Shown here in pieces: positions 50,784 to 61,140 of a stretch of DNA of 64,000 nt. The stretch is from Macrotis lagotis. Lineage: Eukaryota > Chordata > Mammalia > Peramelemorphia > Peramelidae. The position numbers were made by a program, and so were the translations under genes. Within the stretch, counting starts at the first letter, position 1; every line of letters starts with the position of its first letter. The DNA is taken from assembly GCF_037893015.1 (NCBI RefSeq), contig NC_133663.1:220437753-220501752 (forward strand), given 5' to 3'. The notes below the pieces were generated by a model. That model ran no database searches, was not told the DNA's origin, and was given only the letters and a program-made list of their open reading frames with translations.

Positions 50784-51319
50784 TTGATGATCTGAAAGCT
50801 AAGATTGCAAATTCAGCCCTATATAAATTCAATCCTATTACTAAATAACAACTGATGAAATTATTTTATATTATGACACAAGACAGTGACTTTTAATAGC
50901 TTCACATTTTAAAATAACCTTTCAAATTGGTTTTGTAAATTCTTCAACATTTCTACATCTGAAGAGATAAAAGTTCAAAAACGCACTAAGAATTTTGAAG
51001 TATATTGTATGTACTCTAACATATTATGTAACCCTAGACAAATCACATCTCAGTGCCCTGGGCACTGAAAAAAATCTACCTCAGATCCAGGATCTAACCC
51101 TTCCTTGGAAGATCAGTTCAGGAAATTAAAAAGAGGGCTGATTAATGAAAATAGAATCTAATCAGAAGAAATAATTTGTAATGCTATCTATTCTTATAAA
51201 TCAAATTTCTATTACATATGTGAGTATAGTTTTTCCCCATTACATGTAATGCTTCCTGATGGTTTTAGACAGATATTGTATAACATTGTATATCACTTAT
51301 TCCTGTGCTCTCAGTGTTG
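50784..51319. other. No gene recognised
   Basis: AT-rich unique-looking sequence beyond the duplication edge. Confidence 0.45.
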
Positions 51320-52060
51320 GAACTGTGCCCAAAGAGCAATAAAATGGATTTGACCCTTTGACCCAGCAATACCAATACTAAACCTGTATCCAAAAGAAAT
51401 TACAGAAAATGAGAAAAGTCCCACGAGTTCAAAAATATTTTTAGCACCTCGCTTTGTAGTGCCAAAGAATTGGAAACTGAACAGGATGCCTATTAATTGA
51501 AGGGCTAAACAAGTTATGATATATGAATATTATGGAATACTATTGTTCTATAAGAAGCCATAAATGTTCAGACTTTAGAGAAGCATGGAAAGAACTTGAT
51601 GCTGAGTGAAGGGAGAAGAGAACCAGGAGAGCACTGTACACATTAATAACATTGTGAGTTGATCAACTATAATGGATGCAGCTCCTCTCAGCAGTTCAGA
51701 TATCTAGGAGAACCCTGGGACACCTGTATTAGACAATGACATCCACATCCAGAGAGGGCAAGTCAACAACAAAAAAACCCATAGAATCTGAATGGATACT
51801 ATCTTCAATTTTTAAAACTGCCCTTATGTTTTTCCTGTGCCATGGTTTTTTTTCTTTTCCCTTAATCCTAATTCCTCATACACATACTGATTAATATGTA
51901 AATATTAATTAAAAGAACAAGCATGATTTGCCACTGAGGGGAGGGGTATAGGACGGCAGGGTGGCAGAAAATGTATAAATTATAAATAGGTTATTGTATG
52001 AATGTTGAAAAACGTCCATAATATGTAATTAGAAAAATAAAATATCAATTAAAACATCTA
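51320..52060 (+). mobile_element. L1 ORF2 end and 3'UTR (plus strand)
   Basis: The phrase order 'tgacccagcaataccaatac', 'agaattggaaactgaacagg', 'atggaatactattgttctat' and 'gagaaccaggagagcactgt' matches the plus-strand L1 3' region ('DPAIPxLxLY', 'NWKL', 'MEYYCSI'). Confidence 0.8.
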
Positions 52061-52079
52061 CAATTATTGCTATCATTTT

Positions 52080-52400
52080 TTTTAATTTTAATTTTTTTTC
52101 TCTCCCCTTTACTTTATCGTTCAAGGAAATCTACACTTAAGTTCCTGGAAATCCTTGACTTTTTGTTTCTCCATATGAATGTACTTACAATTTTTACTAA
52201 CTCCTTAAAGTAATTTTTTGCAATTTTGATCGGTAGGTCACTGAACAGGTAGTTTAGTTTTGGTAGGTTTGGAGTGATTTTCAATAGACTTTCTTGGAGT
52301 CGGGTCGGTTGCTTTTCTTTTTGGGGGTTGTGCCAAAGGTTTTCTCTCCAGATAAGGAGCAGTGGAGTTTGAACAAAGTGCAAGGACTTATCCCTATAAT
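52080..52400 (-). mobile_element. L1 ORF2 fragment (minus strand)
   Basis: Minus-strand text reads 'LPKLNYLFSDLPIKIAKNYF', then 'KELVKIVSTFIWRNKKSRIS'. This is the L1 ORF2 segment before the C-terminal domain ('FF.EL.K....FIW..K..RI'). Confidence 0.85.
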
Positions 52401-52419
52401 TTAGGGGGGAAAAAAAGAT

Positions 52420-52905
52420 ATCTTATTGTCTGATCTTGTTACCTCTTCGACTTCTCTTCTCTTCTTTAAGGATATGATTTCTCTCTCATCACACCCAATT
52501 TGGATCAAGGTACAACATGGAAACAAAGTAAAGACTGACAGAGTGCATTCTGTCTGGGGGAGGGGGAGGGAAGCAAGATTGGGGGGAAATTGTAAAACTC
52601 AAATAATATCTTTAATAAAAAATAAATTTAAATTAAAAAAAATAGCTGTGGGGGAAAAAATAGACTTTAAAAAAGCCCATAATGGACTTGCTCGTTCCAT
52701 CAGTGTAACAATCAGGGACAATTCTGGACTGTTTGTAATGGAGAATACCATCTGTATCCAGATAAAGAGCAGTGGAGTTTGAACAAGGTTCAAGGACTAT
52801 TCCCTTTAATTTAAAAAAAAAAATAACAACTTATTGTCTGAGCTTGTTATCTCTTAAACTTTTTGTTTCTTACTTAAGGAAGAAACTGTAAAACTCAAAT
52901 ATCTT
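52420..52905 (+). mobile_element. L1 3'UTR copies, plus strand
   Basis: Two consecutive pieces of L1 3'UTR are present. The first ends 'taaaactcaaataatatctt' plus a tail (52430-52630). The second is 52655-52905 ('gcccataatggacttgctcg', 'ggttcaaggactattccctt') and continues past an inserted SINE to about 53115. Confidence 0.75.
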
Positions 52906-52907
52906 TT

Positions 52908-53078
52908 TTTGTTTGTTTTGTTTTGTTTTTCAGATTTTTGCAAGGCAAACAGGGTTAAGTGGCTTGCCCAAGGCCATACAGCTAAGTAATTATTTTAGTG
53001 TCTGAGACTGGATTTGAACCCAGGTGCTCCTGACTCCAAGGGCCAGTGCTTTATCCACTATGCCACCTAGCCGCCCCT
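52908..53078 (-). mobile_element. SINE inserted in L1 tail
   Basis: This complete minus-strand SINE splits the L1 tail. 'ctcaaatatc' stands on the left and 'ctcaaataatatc' on the right, an imperfect target duplication. Confidence 0.9.
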
Positions 53079-53119
53079 CAAATAATATCTTTAATAAAAA
53101 TAAATTTAAAAAAACAAGT

Positions 53120-53405
53120 GATGTTTTTACCCTTCTTCATGATCTCTTCAGGGTACAGACCCAGTAGTGGTATCGCTGGGTCAAAGGGTATGCTCCTTCT
53201 TGTTGCCCTTTGGGCGTAGTTCCGAACTGCTCTCCAGAAAGTTTGGATGACTCCAGGGCTCCACCAGCAATGTAATAGTGTCTCGGATTTCCCACAACCC
53301 TTCCAACAAGGATCATTATCCTTTCTGGTCATATTGGCCCAAAGCCCATCTTTAGGCTTCAGGGTTCCTCCTTCTGGTTTTCTCCCTACCCAGAGGTCAG
53401 TCACA
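53120..53405 (-). mobile_element. L1 ORF2 Cys-rich C-terminal fragment (minus strand)
   Basis: The minus strand carries an open 108-codon frame with 'WANMTRKDNDPCWKGCGKSE' and 'TLLHCWWSPGVIQTFWRAV', then 'FDPAIPLLGLYPEEI'. This is the L1 ORF2p cysteine-rich motif and following block, and it confirms the L1 family for the other copies. Confidence 0.93.
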
Positions 53406-53409
53406 ACAG

Positions 53410-54245
53410 TAAAAGCAAGACTCTGTCACTTGCCCCCAGCCATCTGCCTTCCCGGCATCAAGGGTGGAAGAGTTGTGAGAGCTGTGAGGGTAGCTATGAT
53501 GTCTGGTGAGTGGGAAAGACCTCTTTTCCTTTTTTTTCCCTTCATCTCCTTCCCTGATCCTTCTTTTTCTGTCCTCTTTCCTCCTCTCCCTTTCTGCCTG
53601 AGGAAGGAAAAGGGGATTAGGTATAGGGAGCATACCTTCACCAATAGGACCTCCTTTTCTTTCTGTCCTCAAGTGTGTCTCACTCTCGAATTTCTTGAAC
53701 CCAGGTTAGGTCAAACATCAGTCTAGGTTGCAGAGAGATGGCCAGAGTGTCACTCCCTTGGAAGGAGTGGATAGAAGGGTAAGGGTCGGCTAGGTAGTTT
53801 GAGGCTCAGATGGATTGGTGGTAGTTGGTGGTAGTCCCTTTGGAGCTCTGCCTCTACCCTCCTGAGAAAGGGAGCAGCAGACCGGCCATGTGGGGGGTCA
53901 GAGTGGGCTGGGTGGAGGAGGGTGGCACTTGTCACATTTCTCCGGACCCTGCCCCCAAAAAATCCTAAAAGGCTGAGAATTGTGCATTTCAGATGGCAGA
54001 CCTCCTCTACACAACAATTCCACCTCACCCAGCCCACGTCCATGAAGGAAATGGATGTCCTGAAAATCTAGTCTGCACTTAACACAAATTTAAATAAAAA
54101 GGAAACAGTAAGTAAGCAAGTCAGTAAAAAATATAAATGAATGAATGGGGGGTGGAGAACTCTAGTTTGAGCTGCCCTTGATGGAGACAGGAAATTTGGA
54201 GGGTAGGGAAAGGACACAAACCATTAAAAATGTGGTTGATTTGTA
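53410..54245. other. No gene recognised
   Basis: This is a moderately GC-rich stretch with polypyrimidine tracts. A 159-codon plus-strand frame spans the junction with L1 and has no recognisable domain. Confidence 0.4.
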
Positions 54246-54247
54246 AT

Positions 54248-54395
54248 TTTTTTTTTAATTTAAGGCAGAGGGGGTTAAGTAACTTGCCCAAGCTCACACA
54301 GCTAGACAATTATTAAGTGTCTGAGGCTGGATTTGAACCCTGGTCCTCCTGACTCCAGGACAAGTGCTTCTAGATACCGTGCCACCCCCATTTAA

Positions 54396-54434
<39 letters not shown>

Positions 54435-54436
54435 CC
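54248..54436 (-). mobile_element. SINE (minus strand) with (AAC)n
   Basis: The SINE body runs from about 54248 to 54395. An (AAC)n run at 54398-54436 follows on its 5' side. Confidence 0.85.
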
Positions 54437-54507
54437 GACCAGCAACAACAGGAACGACAGCTTTATTTGTAAACAAAAAGCTTGGCTTTGGCCCATTCGT
54501 TTTCAGG

Positions 54508-54720
54508 ACGAAGGCCACTCTCAGGAACCAGACTGTGGACATTGTAGAGAATTTTGGGACCCGGAGGAATCCTCCTCAGGGATTTCAACCATATCAGTGT
54601 GGAGCTCAGTCTCCTTGAAAAGAAGGGAAGAAAAAAAGGGACAAGGGGTGGGGGAAATCAAAAAGTAACTTGGGACCTCTCGCCAAATCTGTAGTCGTGG
54701 GCAAAAATAGGATCAAAGGG
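54508..54720 (+). pseudogene. RPL9: RPL9 processed pseudogene, 5' part
   Basis: Text follows ribosomal protein L9 (uL6) from its start. The ATG position is ACG (54508). Then 'TLRNQTVDIVEN', and after internal loss, 'RDFNHISVELSLL' and a lysine-rich stretch in other frames. 'gacctctcgccaaatctgta' and 'gatcaaagg' match the region encoding the family's 'ICSHVQNMIKG'. It has no introns, a lost start codon and several frameshifts. It is interrupted at the MIKG codons by about 2.8 kb of repeats and continues at 57546. Confidence 0.85.
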
Positions 54721-54769
54721 GGCAAAGGGGGCAAATAGTGAAAAGAAAAGGAAAAGAAAGGTTTCAGAT

Positions 54770-56460
54770 CTCGGATGAATACTGCAAAGTAATAAATTTC
54801 AATACTTTAAGACTGGTTAAAATAGATCAAATTAGTGGAACAGATCACATGCATAATGGACAGAAATAAGTGAATCTAAAACTCATATTTAATAAACACA
54901 AAGACCCCAGCTTTTGGGATGAGCAACTCTTTATTTGACAATAACATTGGAAAATTGGGAATACTGGACAGCAATGTGGAAGAAATTAGATTTAGAACAA
55001 CACCACAACTTATACAAGGATAAGTTTCAAATAGTTACATAGTCCATTATACAAAATTGCATCATAAACAATAAAAACATGAGAAAACATATCAAATTAA
55101 TGGGTAGGAAAAAAGTTTGATCAAATATGGAATAAAGGATCACAGAGGATGAAATGAAATTTCTGATTACAGGGAAAAAAAGTTTTTGTGCAACACACAA
55201 ATCAATCCAACAAATTTAAGATAGAAAGGGAAACGGTTGGGAAAAAAAATCTTCATATCAAGTTTCTCTGATAAAAGTATCATTTCCAAGATAGAAGAAC
55301 TGACTCAAATTACTCAGATTTATTAGAATAGGAGTCATTTTCCAATCGATAACTGGTCTAAGGATACAAATAGGCATTTCTCAAAGAAAGATCCAAACTA
55401 TTGCCATTTTAAAAAAAAATCTCCAAATCATTACTGAGATATTAAAGCAATTTTGAGATCCACTTCATAGCCATCAGAGGGGTAAAGGTGACCAAAAAAG
55501 GAGAAATGAGGAGTATCGGAAGAGCTCTGAGAAAACAGGAATATCGAATACCATGTTTTTGAATCTGTGAATGGGTACAGCTACTTGGAAAACAATTTTA
55601 AATCGATGCACAAGATGCTACTAAGCGGTGTGTGCCTTTTAATGCAGCTATACTATCGTCAGGTCTGTATGGAAAAGTTCAAAGAAAGGAAGAAATCCTA
55701 TACGTCTAGCACTTTTTTTTGTCATGGCAAAATCCCGTCAACTTAGGGTTTGCCCATAAACTGATGAACGGTCGACACGAGTCGTATTTTAGGAACGTGC
55801 TGGAGAATGGATATGCCGGAAGAAATGAGGAAATTGATGATTTCAAAAGAGACATGGACAGGCTTACATGAGCTAATGCAGAGTGAAGTGAGCAGAATTA
55901 GAATAATTTATACTTTAACATATCTATTATTAAAAGTGAGCAATTTTGAAGATTTTTATAAACTAATGAAGAAAGAAATTAACGTAATCAAAAATTTATA
56001 CAATAACCACATTGTAAAGGCAAACGACATTAAAATCTGTAAGAATATGATCAGTATCTGAACATTATTACAGAAGATATATAATGAAACATGCTATCAG
56101 CCCTCAGACAAAGAAGTGATGGATTTAGTGATTTAGTGTGCAGAAGGTGGCTTTTTTGGTAATGCAGACAATGAAGATATTTGTTTTACATAATTGTGAA
56201 TATTTATCATAAGGCTTTTCTTTTCTTTTGGGCTAGGTGGGAGGTGGAAAAGAGAAAATTGTTCTTTATTACTTTTAAAAATAATTTGAAAAAATTGAGA
56301 TCCGAGCGATGTTAGAGAGATGAAATATTGTATTCACTTTCAGATGAAGTCACTGATTATTAGTTTTCCTAAAGAAGGGGGGGGTCATCTGTACATGTGT
56401 TAAATGTAAAAATGAAACATCAATAACAGTTAAACTGAAAACAGCATTAAAGACTATAAA
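54770..56460 (+). mobile_element. L1 ORF2 C-terminal region plus 3'UTR, inside RPL9 pseudogene
   Basis: The order 'aaacacaaagaccccagctt', 'ttgacaataacattggaaaa', 'aggcatttctcaaagaaaga' and 'catggacaggcttacatgag' follows the plus-strand L1 ORF2 from the 'DPSFWDE.LF' block to the 3'UTR ('ETWTGLHELMQSEVSRI'). The frame is badly broken. Confidence 0.75.
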
Positions 56461-56476
56461 TTGGTTAATTGCCTGA

Positions 56477-57475
56477 TGTGACACTTCCTTCTTCAATATA
56501 TATAGGGATTTCATGCATACCAATATTTCTAGGTTTATTATTGATTACAATATTTACTCACCCTAATACTGGAATGACTATAAAGGAAGGATTTCAGAAA
56601 AATTCCTTGAATAGAACAGATTGTAAAAACTCTGTCTAAATTTAACAGGACTGCCTCTTCCTGAGGCATACAAAAGGCTTCAACATGAAATCTCTGGAAA
56701 ACCCAGCACTGGGAATTCCAGGGGGATGCCAGAATATCTACATACAGGGGAAAAACAGATACAAGATGGGTCAGATAGAATTCCAAGGAAATTAAGTTTT
56801 GCCCCCCCCCCCTTACCATATACAGGGATATATGAAAAAGATGGTGAGAAAAATAGTGAGTACAGGTGACCCATATGTGAACTCCAGCAGCGTTAGTTTC
56901 ACGGGAAAGAATAAAAAAAGTCTCAGAAACCGTGGTTTCTACCAACATTGCCAGAAAGAAAATTTGGTTATTGTCAGAGTTAACGGATGGGTGGACAAGC
57001 ATAAAGACCCTCACTACAGACTGTTAAGGAAGTGTATCGAAAAACATTACCCACACAGAAAATATAAAACCTTTCCATGAAAAGAACTGCTTAATTAATA
57101 ACTCTATAGGAATTAACAATTATATGAGTAGTAATAAATATGGTAACGGACAGGATAAGGTCATCATGGTTTGAGTAGGGATAAGAAATCAGTTAACTAT
57201 ATGATTATTACTTTAACTCGCAATCACGTGATTAAAACTTGTAACCATATGAACTATATGATTGTTGATGAAAACCGTACAGTCTTGTAACCAAGGAAAT
57301 GATCTCAGCTTGCTTGCTTGCTTGAAACAGACATGATTCTGAAACTATAAAAATAAATCCAAGCAGCTGACAGTCAACCCGCTCCTGCCTATACCCCCTT
57401 GTTGACTCAACTCATTTCGCCGACTCTATCCGTCCTGTCAGGTTCCAAGAACACCTCGGAGGCTGAACCCCCACA
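56477..57475 (+). mobile_element. Possible LTR (endogenous retrovirus-like)
   Basis: The candidate ends are TGTG (56477) and CACA (57475). A TATAAAAA at 57346-57353 overlaps an AATAAA, followed by about 115 bp of C-rich sequence that resembles R-U5 of betaretrovirus-type LTRs. No internal gene with recognisable retroviral motifs is visible and no target duplication was seen. The left end is uncertain. Confidence 0.4.
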
Positions 57476-57545
57476 AATCACCTAGCTGTGTGGCCTCGGG
57501 CAAGCCACTTAACCCCATTATCTTGCAAAAACTAAAAAAAAAAAT
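57476..57545 (+). mobile_element. SINE 3' half with poly-A
   Basis: 'acctagctgtgtggcctcgg', 'gcaagccacttaacccca' and an A tail end exactly where RPL9 text resumes. The 5' part is missing. Confidence 0.85.
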
Positions 57546-57960
57546 ATGATCAAAGGCATCACTCCGGGTTTTTCTTACAAGATGAGGTCTGTGTAAGCTC
57601 ACTCGCTTCCCCATCAATGTTGTCATTCAAGAGAATGGCTCGCCCATTGAAATCAGAAATTTCTTGGATGAAAAATACATCCGAAGAGGGCCCCTGAGAC
57701 CAGGTGTCCCTTCTGTGGTTTTCTCAAGCCCCAAAAGATGAGTCGAGTCTAGAGGGAAATGATATATGATATGGAACTCGTACCAAACTCAGCTGCCCCG
57801 ATCCAACAGGCCACTACAGTCAAAAACAAGGACACGAGAAAGTTTTTGGACGGTACCTATGTTTCTGAGAAAGGCACAGTGCCACAACCTGAAGAATTAA
57901 ATTGCAAAAGATGCCAAAGGCCGCGTCCTGAGGAATCGACACTTATTCAGATGACAAAAT
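57546..57960 (+). pseudogene. RPL9: RPL9 processed pseudogene, 3' part
   Basis: Text resumes with '[16 protein letters not shown]', then in other frames '[20 protein letters not shown]' and '[12 protein letters not shown]'. A long block '[20 protein letters not shown]' and '[20 protein letters not shown]' follows and ends at a TAA (57898-57900). A TAA after 'SV', a TGA and indels make it non-coding. The block is the C-terminal half of uL6. Confidence 0.92.
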
Positions 57961-58532
57961 AAAAATACTTTTTGCCATTTGGAAAGAATAAAAAGTAGAC
58001 TGATGGAAATGCATTTAATTCTGGGGGCGGGGGGGAAGGGGAGAGGACGGGGGAGGGAAGGGAGAGGAGCACAGCACAAATAGAGTTCCCCTTGAGGGAA
58101 AAGAAATATTCCAAATCCCAGGTTCCCACACCCATTAACCTGCTTTTCTAAATCACAGAAGATTCCCCAAGCATGAGACCAAGCGGGCTAAGGGCTTGTG
58201 TTGGTGATGGGGGGTAGGGGGAAGGGGTAAATTGCCTCGGAATAGGGACTAGCTGGAGGGGGAGGGGAGAGAAGAGGGAAGGGGGGAAATTACAGGCCTT
58301 GAGAGTTTCCTTCCTCGAGGCTGGACCCGGGGCAGAGGAGAGAGCAAGATGAGAGACTTCAGGGGCCCCGATTCAATACTCCCTTCTCCCCTGGCCCAAG
58401 GTCTTTTTTTGTGGGAGATGTCCTTTAGCGTGGCCCAGTGTCGTACCGGTGTCAACTAAATCAAACTGCGTGCCTTTCCTAAGGGGAAGAACCTGGGCAG
58501 AAGACAGGATAAGCATTCCCCCAGTGAAGTCT

Positions 58533-58591
<59 letters not shown>

Positions 58592-58955
58592 ACTGACCAA
58601 AGCGGCATGAACTGGGGTGGGGCGGGGGACGGGAAGACCCGGAGGGCAGCGGTCGAAGCGGCAAGGGAATTACACCTGGGCGTCCACCTGCATTTCATCT
58701 ATCTTTGTCTGGAGGTGCCATAGAGGGAAATGCTCCCCGGGAGTCCCCAAATGGCCCTGTATACCTGTCTAATAATACGCATCCCGGGGAACCTCGATTC
58801 CCTGTGAGTGGGCGAGGGGCCGGAGGAGATCGGTGGGGGCACACCTTCACGACACACCTTTTCAACACCTCTGCTGGCCCTGAGTCAGCTAGATCAAATT
58901 CTTTGGCTTCTTAAGGGAGGGAGAGGGGAGGGGGGAGGAGAAGATGTTAAAAAAA
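57961..58955. other. GC-variable sequence without recognised gene
   Basis: It contains G-rich tracts (58020-58075, 58210-58290) and a (GA)n run. No motif or repeat family is recognised. Confidence 0.45.
58537..58588. repeat. (GA)n microsatellite
   Basis: About 25 uninterrupted GA units. Leu-Ser repeat frames on the minus strand are artefacts of it. Confidence 0.95.
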
Positions 58956-58959
58956 ATCA

Positions 58960-59360
58960 CCCAGAATCACGGGTGACCGTTATCAGCATTACTGTTCAAC
59001 CTGGCATTAGAAACGTTAGCTTCGGCAATAAGAATAGAAAAAGAAATGGACGGCGAGTAGGCCACTCCTTGCAGATGATATGATGACCTACTTAGAGAAT
59101 CCTAGGAAAACCAACCCCCACGCTGCTTAAAACAGCGATTAACTTTAGCAAAGTTGCGGGACAGGAAATAAGCCCACGCGTTCAAAAAGTTTAAAGCAAA
59201 AAAGAAAAGGAAATGAAAGAAACCCACAGAAATCCTCAGTTTCTAGAGATGACCAACAAGTCACAGCAGCATAAAATCTTCGGGGCAACTCAGAAACCAT
59301 ACAAAAACAGTTCTAAGAACTTGGCACACCCATAAAATCAGGAGTAAATAAATAGCAAAT
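58960..59360 (+). mobile_element. L1 ORF2 reverse-transcriptase fragment
   Basis: In broken frames the sequence gives 'LALETLASAIRIEKEM', then 'LADDMMTYLENPRKTN' and 'INFSKVAGQEIS', then 'NPQFLEMTNK'. This is the L1 RT block around the catalytic (F)ADD motif. Confidence 0.85.
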
Positions 59361-59512
59361 GTCAATTACTCCTTGGTAGATGAGAATTCCATCTAAATTC
59401 AATGGCTGATGATTCCGTGCCATACCAAGGAAACTGCTATAAATTACTTCCATTGACCCAGGAAAAAACAGATTCAAGAATAGGAAGGAAGGGACAAAGA
59501 CCAAAGAGGAGT

Positions 59513-59590
59513 ACTACTACCACCACCACCACCACCACCACCACACACATGACTACTAAGACTGCTACGACTACTGCTACTACTACCTTC
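59513..59590. repeat. (ACC)n/(ACT)n triplet repeat
   Basis: A run of CAC/ACC triplets grades into ACT/TAC triplets. A short threonine-rich frame here is an artefact. Confidence 0.9.
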
Positions 59591-59639
59591 CGCTTAAAAG
59601 GGGGGGGGAAGGGAGCTGTATGTACTACATAAGTGTGCT

Positions 59640-59850
59640 ATCTCTACTATTTCATTTTTCCCCCTCAAGGATATGTGTACTCTCTCAACACATTCGGTTT
59701 AGATCAGTGTATAGCATGGAAAGAAGGTAAAGATTGTCAGACTTTCTCCGGGGAGGAAAGACTGGGCCAGCCCCTTCCCGGGAACATGCATGCGAGCCAT
59801 GTTGGCGACTGTCACGGGCAGCAAAAGAGAATATATGAACTATTTTAAAA
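59640..59850 (+). mobile_element. L1 3'UTR fragment
   Basis: 'tcaaggatatgtgtactctc', 'tttagatcagtgtatagcat' and 'ggaaagaaggtaaagattgt' parallel 52470-52540. Confidence 0.65.
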
Positions 59851-59894
59851 AAATCAGGAGAGAAAAGAATTCTCTTTAATGACACCAACACAGT

Positions 59895-60640
59895 GCCAAT
59901 AACTTAAACCAGGAAGAACCAACACAGACCAAGAAATTTATAGACCGATCTCCCTAATGAATATTGAAGTAGAAATCTTAAATAAAAATTTTAGCAATGA
60001 GACCACCGGAAGGCATTACCAGGATAATACACCATGCACGATAAGGTTGGATTTATACAAGGCAGGCAGGCAGGAAGGCAGGCAGGCAGGCCGGGATGTT
60101 TCAACATTAGGAAAACACTCAGATTCATTGAGCAGATTCAAGAGAAAAACCGACAGAAGTCATATGATTATCTCAATAGAGGCTGAGAAAGGCTTTGGTA
60201 AAACACATCCATTCTTACTAAAAACCCTAGGAAGTTGAGAATAAATGGAGCTTTCCTTAAAATAATGAATAGCATCAACAATCAGCCAATATTCATATTT
60301 GACGGAAAGAAAGTCAGAGCATTTCCAGTAAATTCAGGTGCGAAACAAGGATGCCCACGCTCACCATTTCAATTCGATCTAGAATGGCAAATGCTAGCAG
60401 TAGCAACAAGAGAAGAAAAAGAAATCGAAGGAATCAGAATCGGCAATGAAGAAGCCAGACTTTCACCGTGTGCAGATGATATGACGTCAGGGTTAGGGAA
60501 CCCAAGAAGATCATCTAAAAAACTCCTTTGAAACAACAAATTCAGAATGTAAGTAGCAGTATACAAAATAAACCCATAGAGATCATCAGCCCAAGAACAA
60601 GAGATAGATAGAAAGAGAAATTCTATTTGAAATAACTGCA
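59895..60640 (+). mobile_element. L1 ORF2 reverse-transcriptase fragment
   Basis: The order 'NRPISLMNIEVEILNK', 'SHMIISIEAEKGFGKTHPFL', 'RINGAFLKIMNSINNQPIF', 'VRAFPVNSGAKQGCPRSPFQ' and 'EIEGIRIGNEEARLSPCADD' is the L1 RT palm. It includes the 'QGCPLSP' motif and the catalytic ADD. An expanded 'ggca' repeat (60062-60092) and stops interrupt it. Confidence 0.93.
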
Positions 60641-60679
60641 GAGAACATCAAATAATATACATTGAGTTCCTTCTGTGCT

Positions 60680-61140
60680 TTCCCCCTACTCAAAAGTCTT
60701 CTGTTTCCTATTACCTACAAACTCCTCATTCTGCTGTTTTAAGGCCCTCATTATTCTAAACTCAACCTACCTTCCCAGTCTTACTTCACATTATTCCTCT
60801 TTACATGCTCTTCATTGTTGTCCAATGGTGTTACTAGCTTTACTTAGACTTAATAGTTCATTTTCTACTGACCTGAGCAAGCAATCTTATACCTCCTATA
60901 AGGCAGGACTTTTAGAACCTTTATCTCCTTTGAAGATATTACCTACTCCAGCAAGCATTTTTTTATGTTCCCAGGTAAGCATGCTATTTTATTCCTCATA
61001 ATACTCTTCACTTATTTAGATTTATTTATATTCCCAAGTGAAAGCTGAGGTCTTTAATGGAAGACATTTTTCATTTGTGTTTTGTACTACAAGAGTATTT
61101 CACACAGCAAGTATTTAATAAATATTAATTCTATTCTGTT
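60680..61140 (+). mobile_element. L2 3' region
   Basis: The phrases 'caaactcctcattctgctgt', 'aaggccctcattattctaaa', 'ctcaacctaccttcccagtc' and 'ttacttcacattattcctct', with 'aagtatttaataaatattaa' at the end, are in L2 order across its 3' half. Confidence 0.85.

Noticed and set aside
53078..53404. 108-codon minus-strand frame as a host gene
   Set aside because: It matches the L1 ORF2p cysteine-rich C-terminus.
54364..54618. Poly-Asn frame fused to RPL9-like text
   Set aside because: The Asn run is the (AAC)n repeat. RPL9 homology starts only at about 54508 with a lost ATG.
57438..57626. Minus-strand frame near the SINE/RPL9 junction
   Set aside because: It spans a SINE tail and the antisense of RPL9.
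59402..59632. Threonine-rich 76-codon frame
   Set aside because: It arises from the ACC/ACT triplet repeat.
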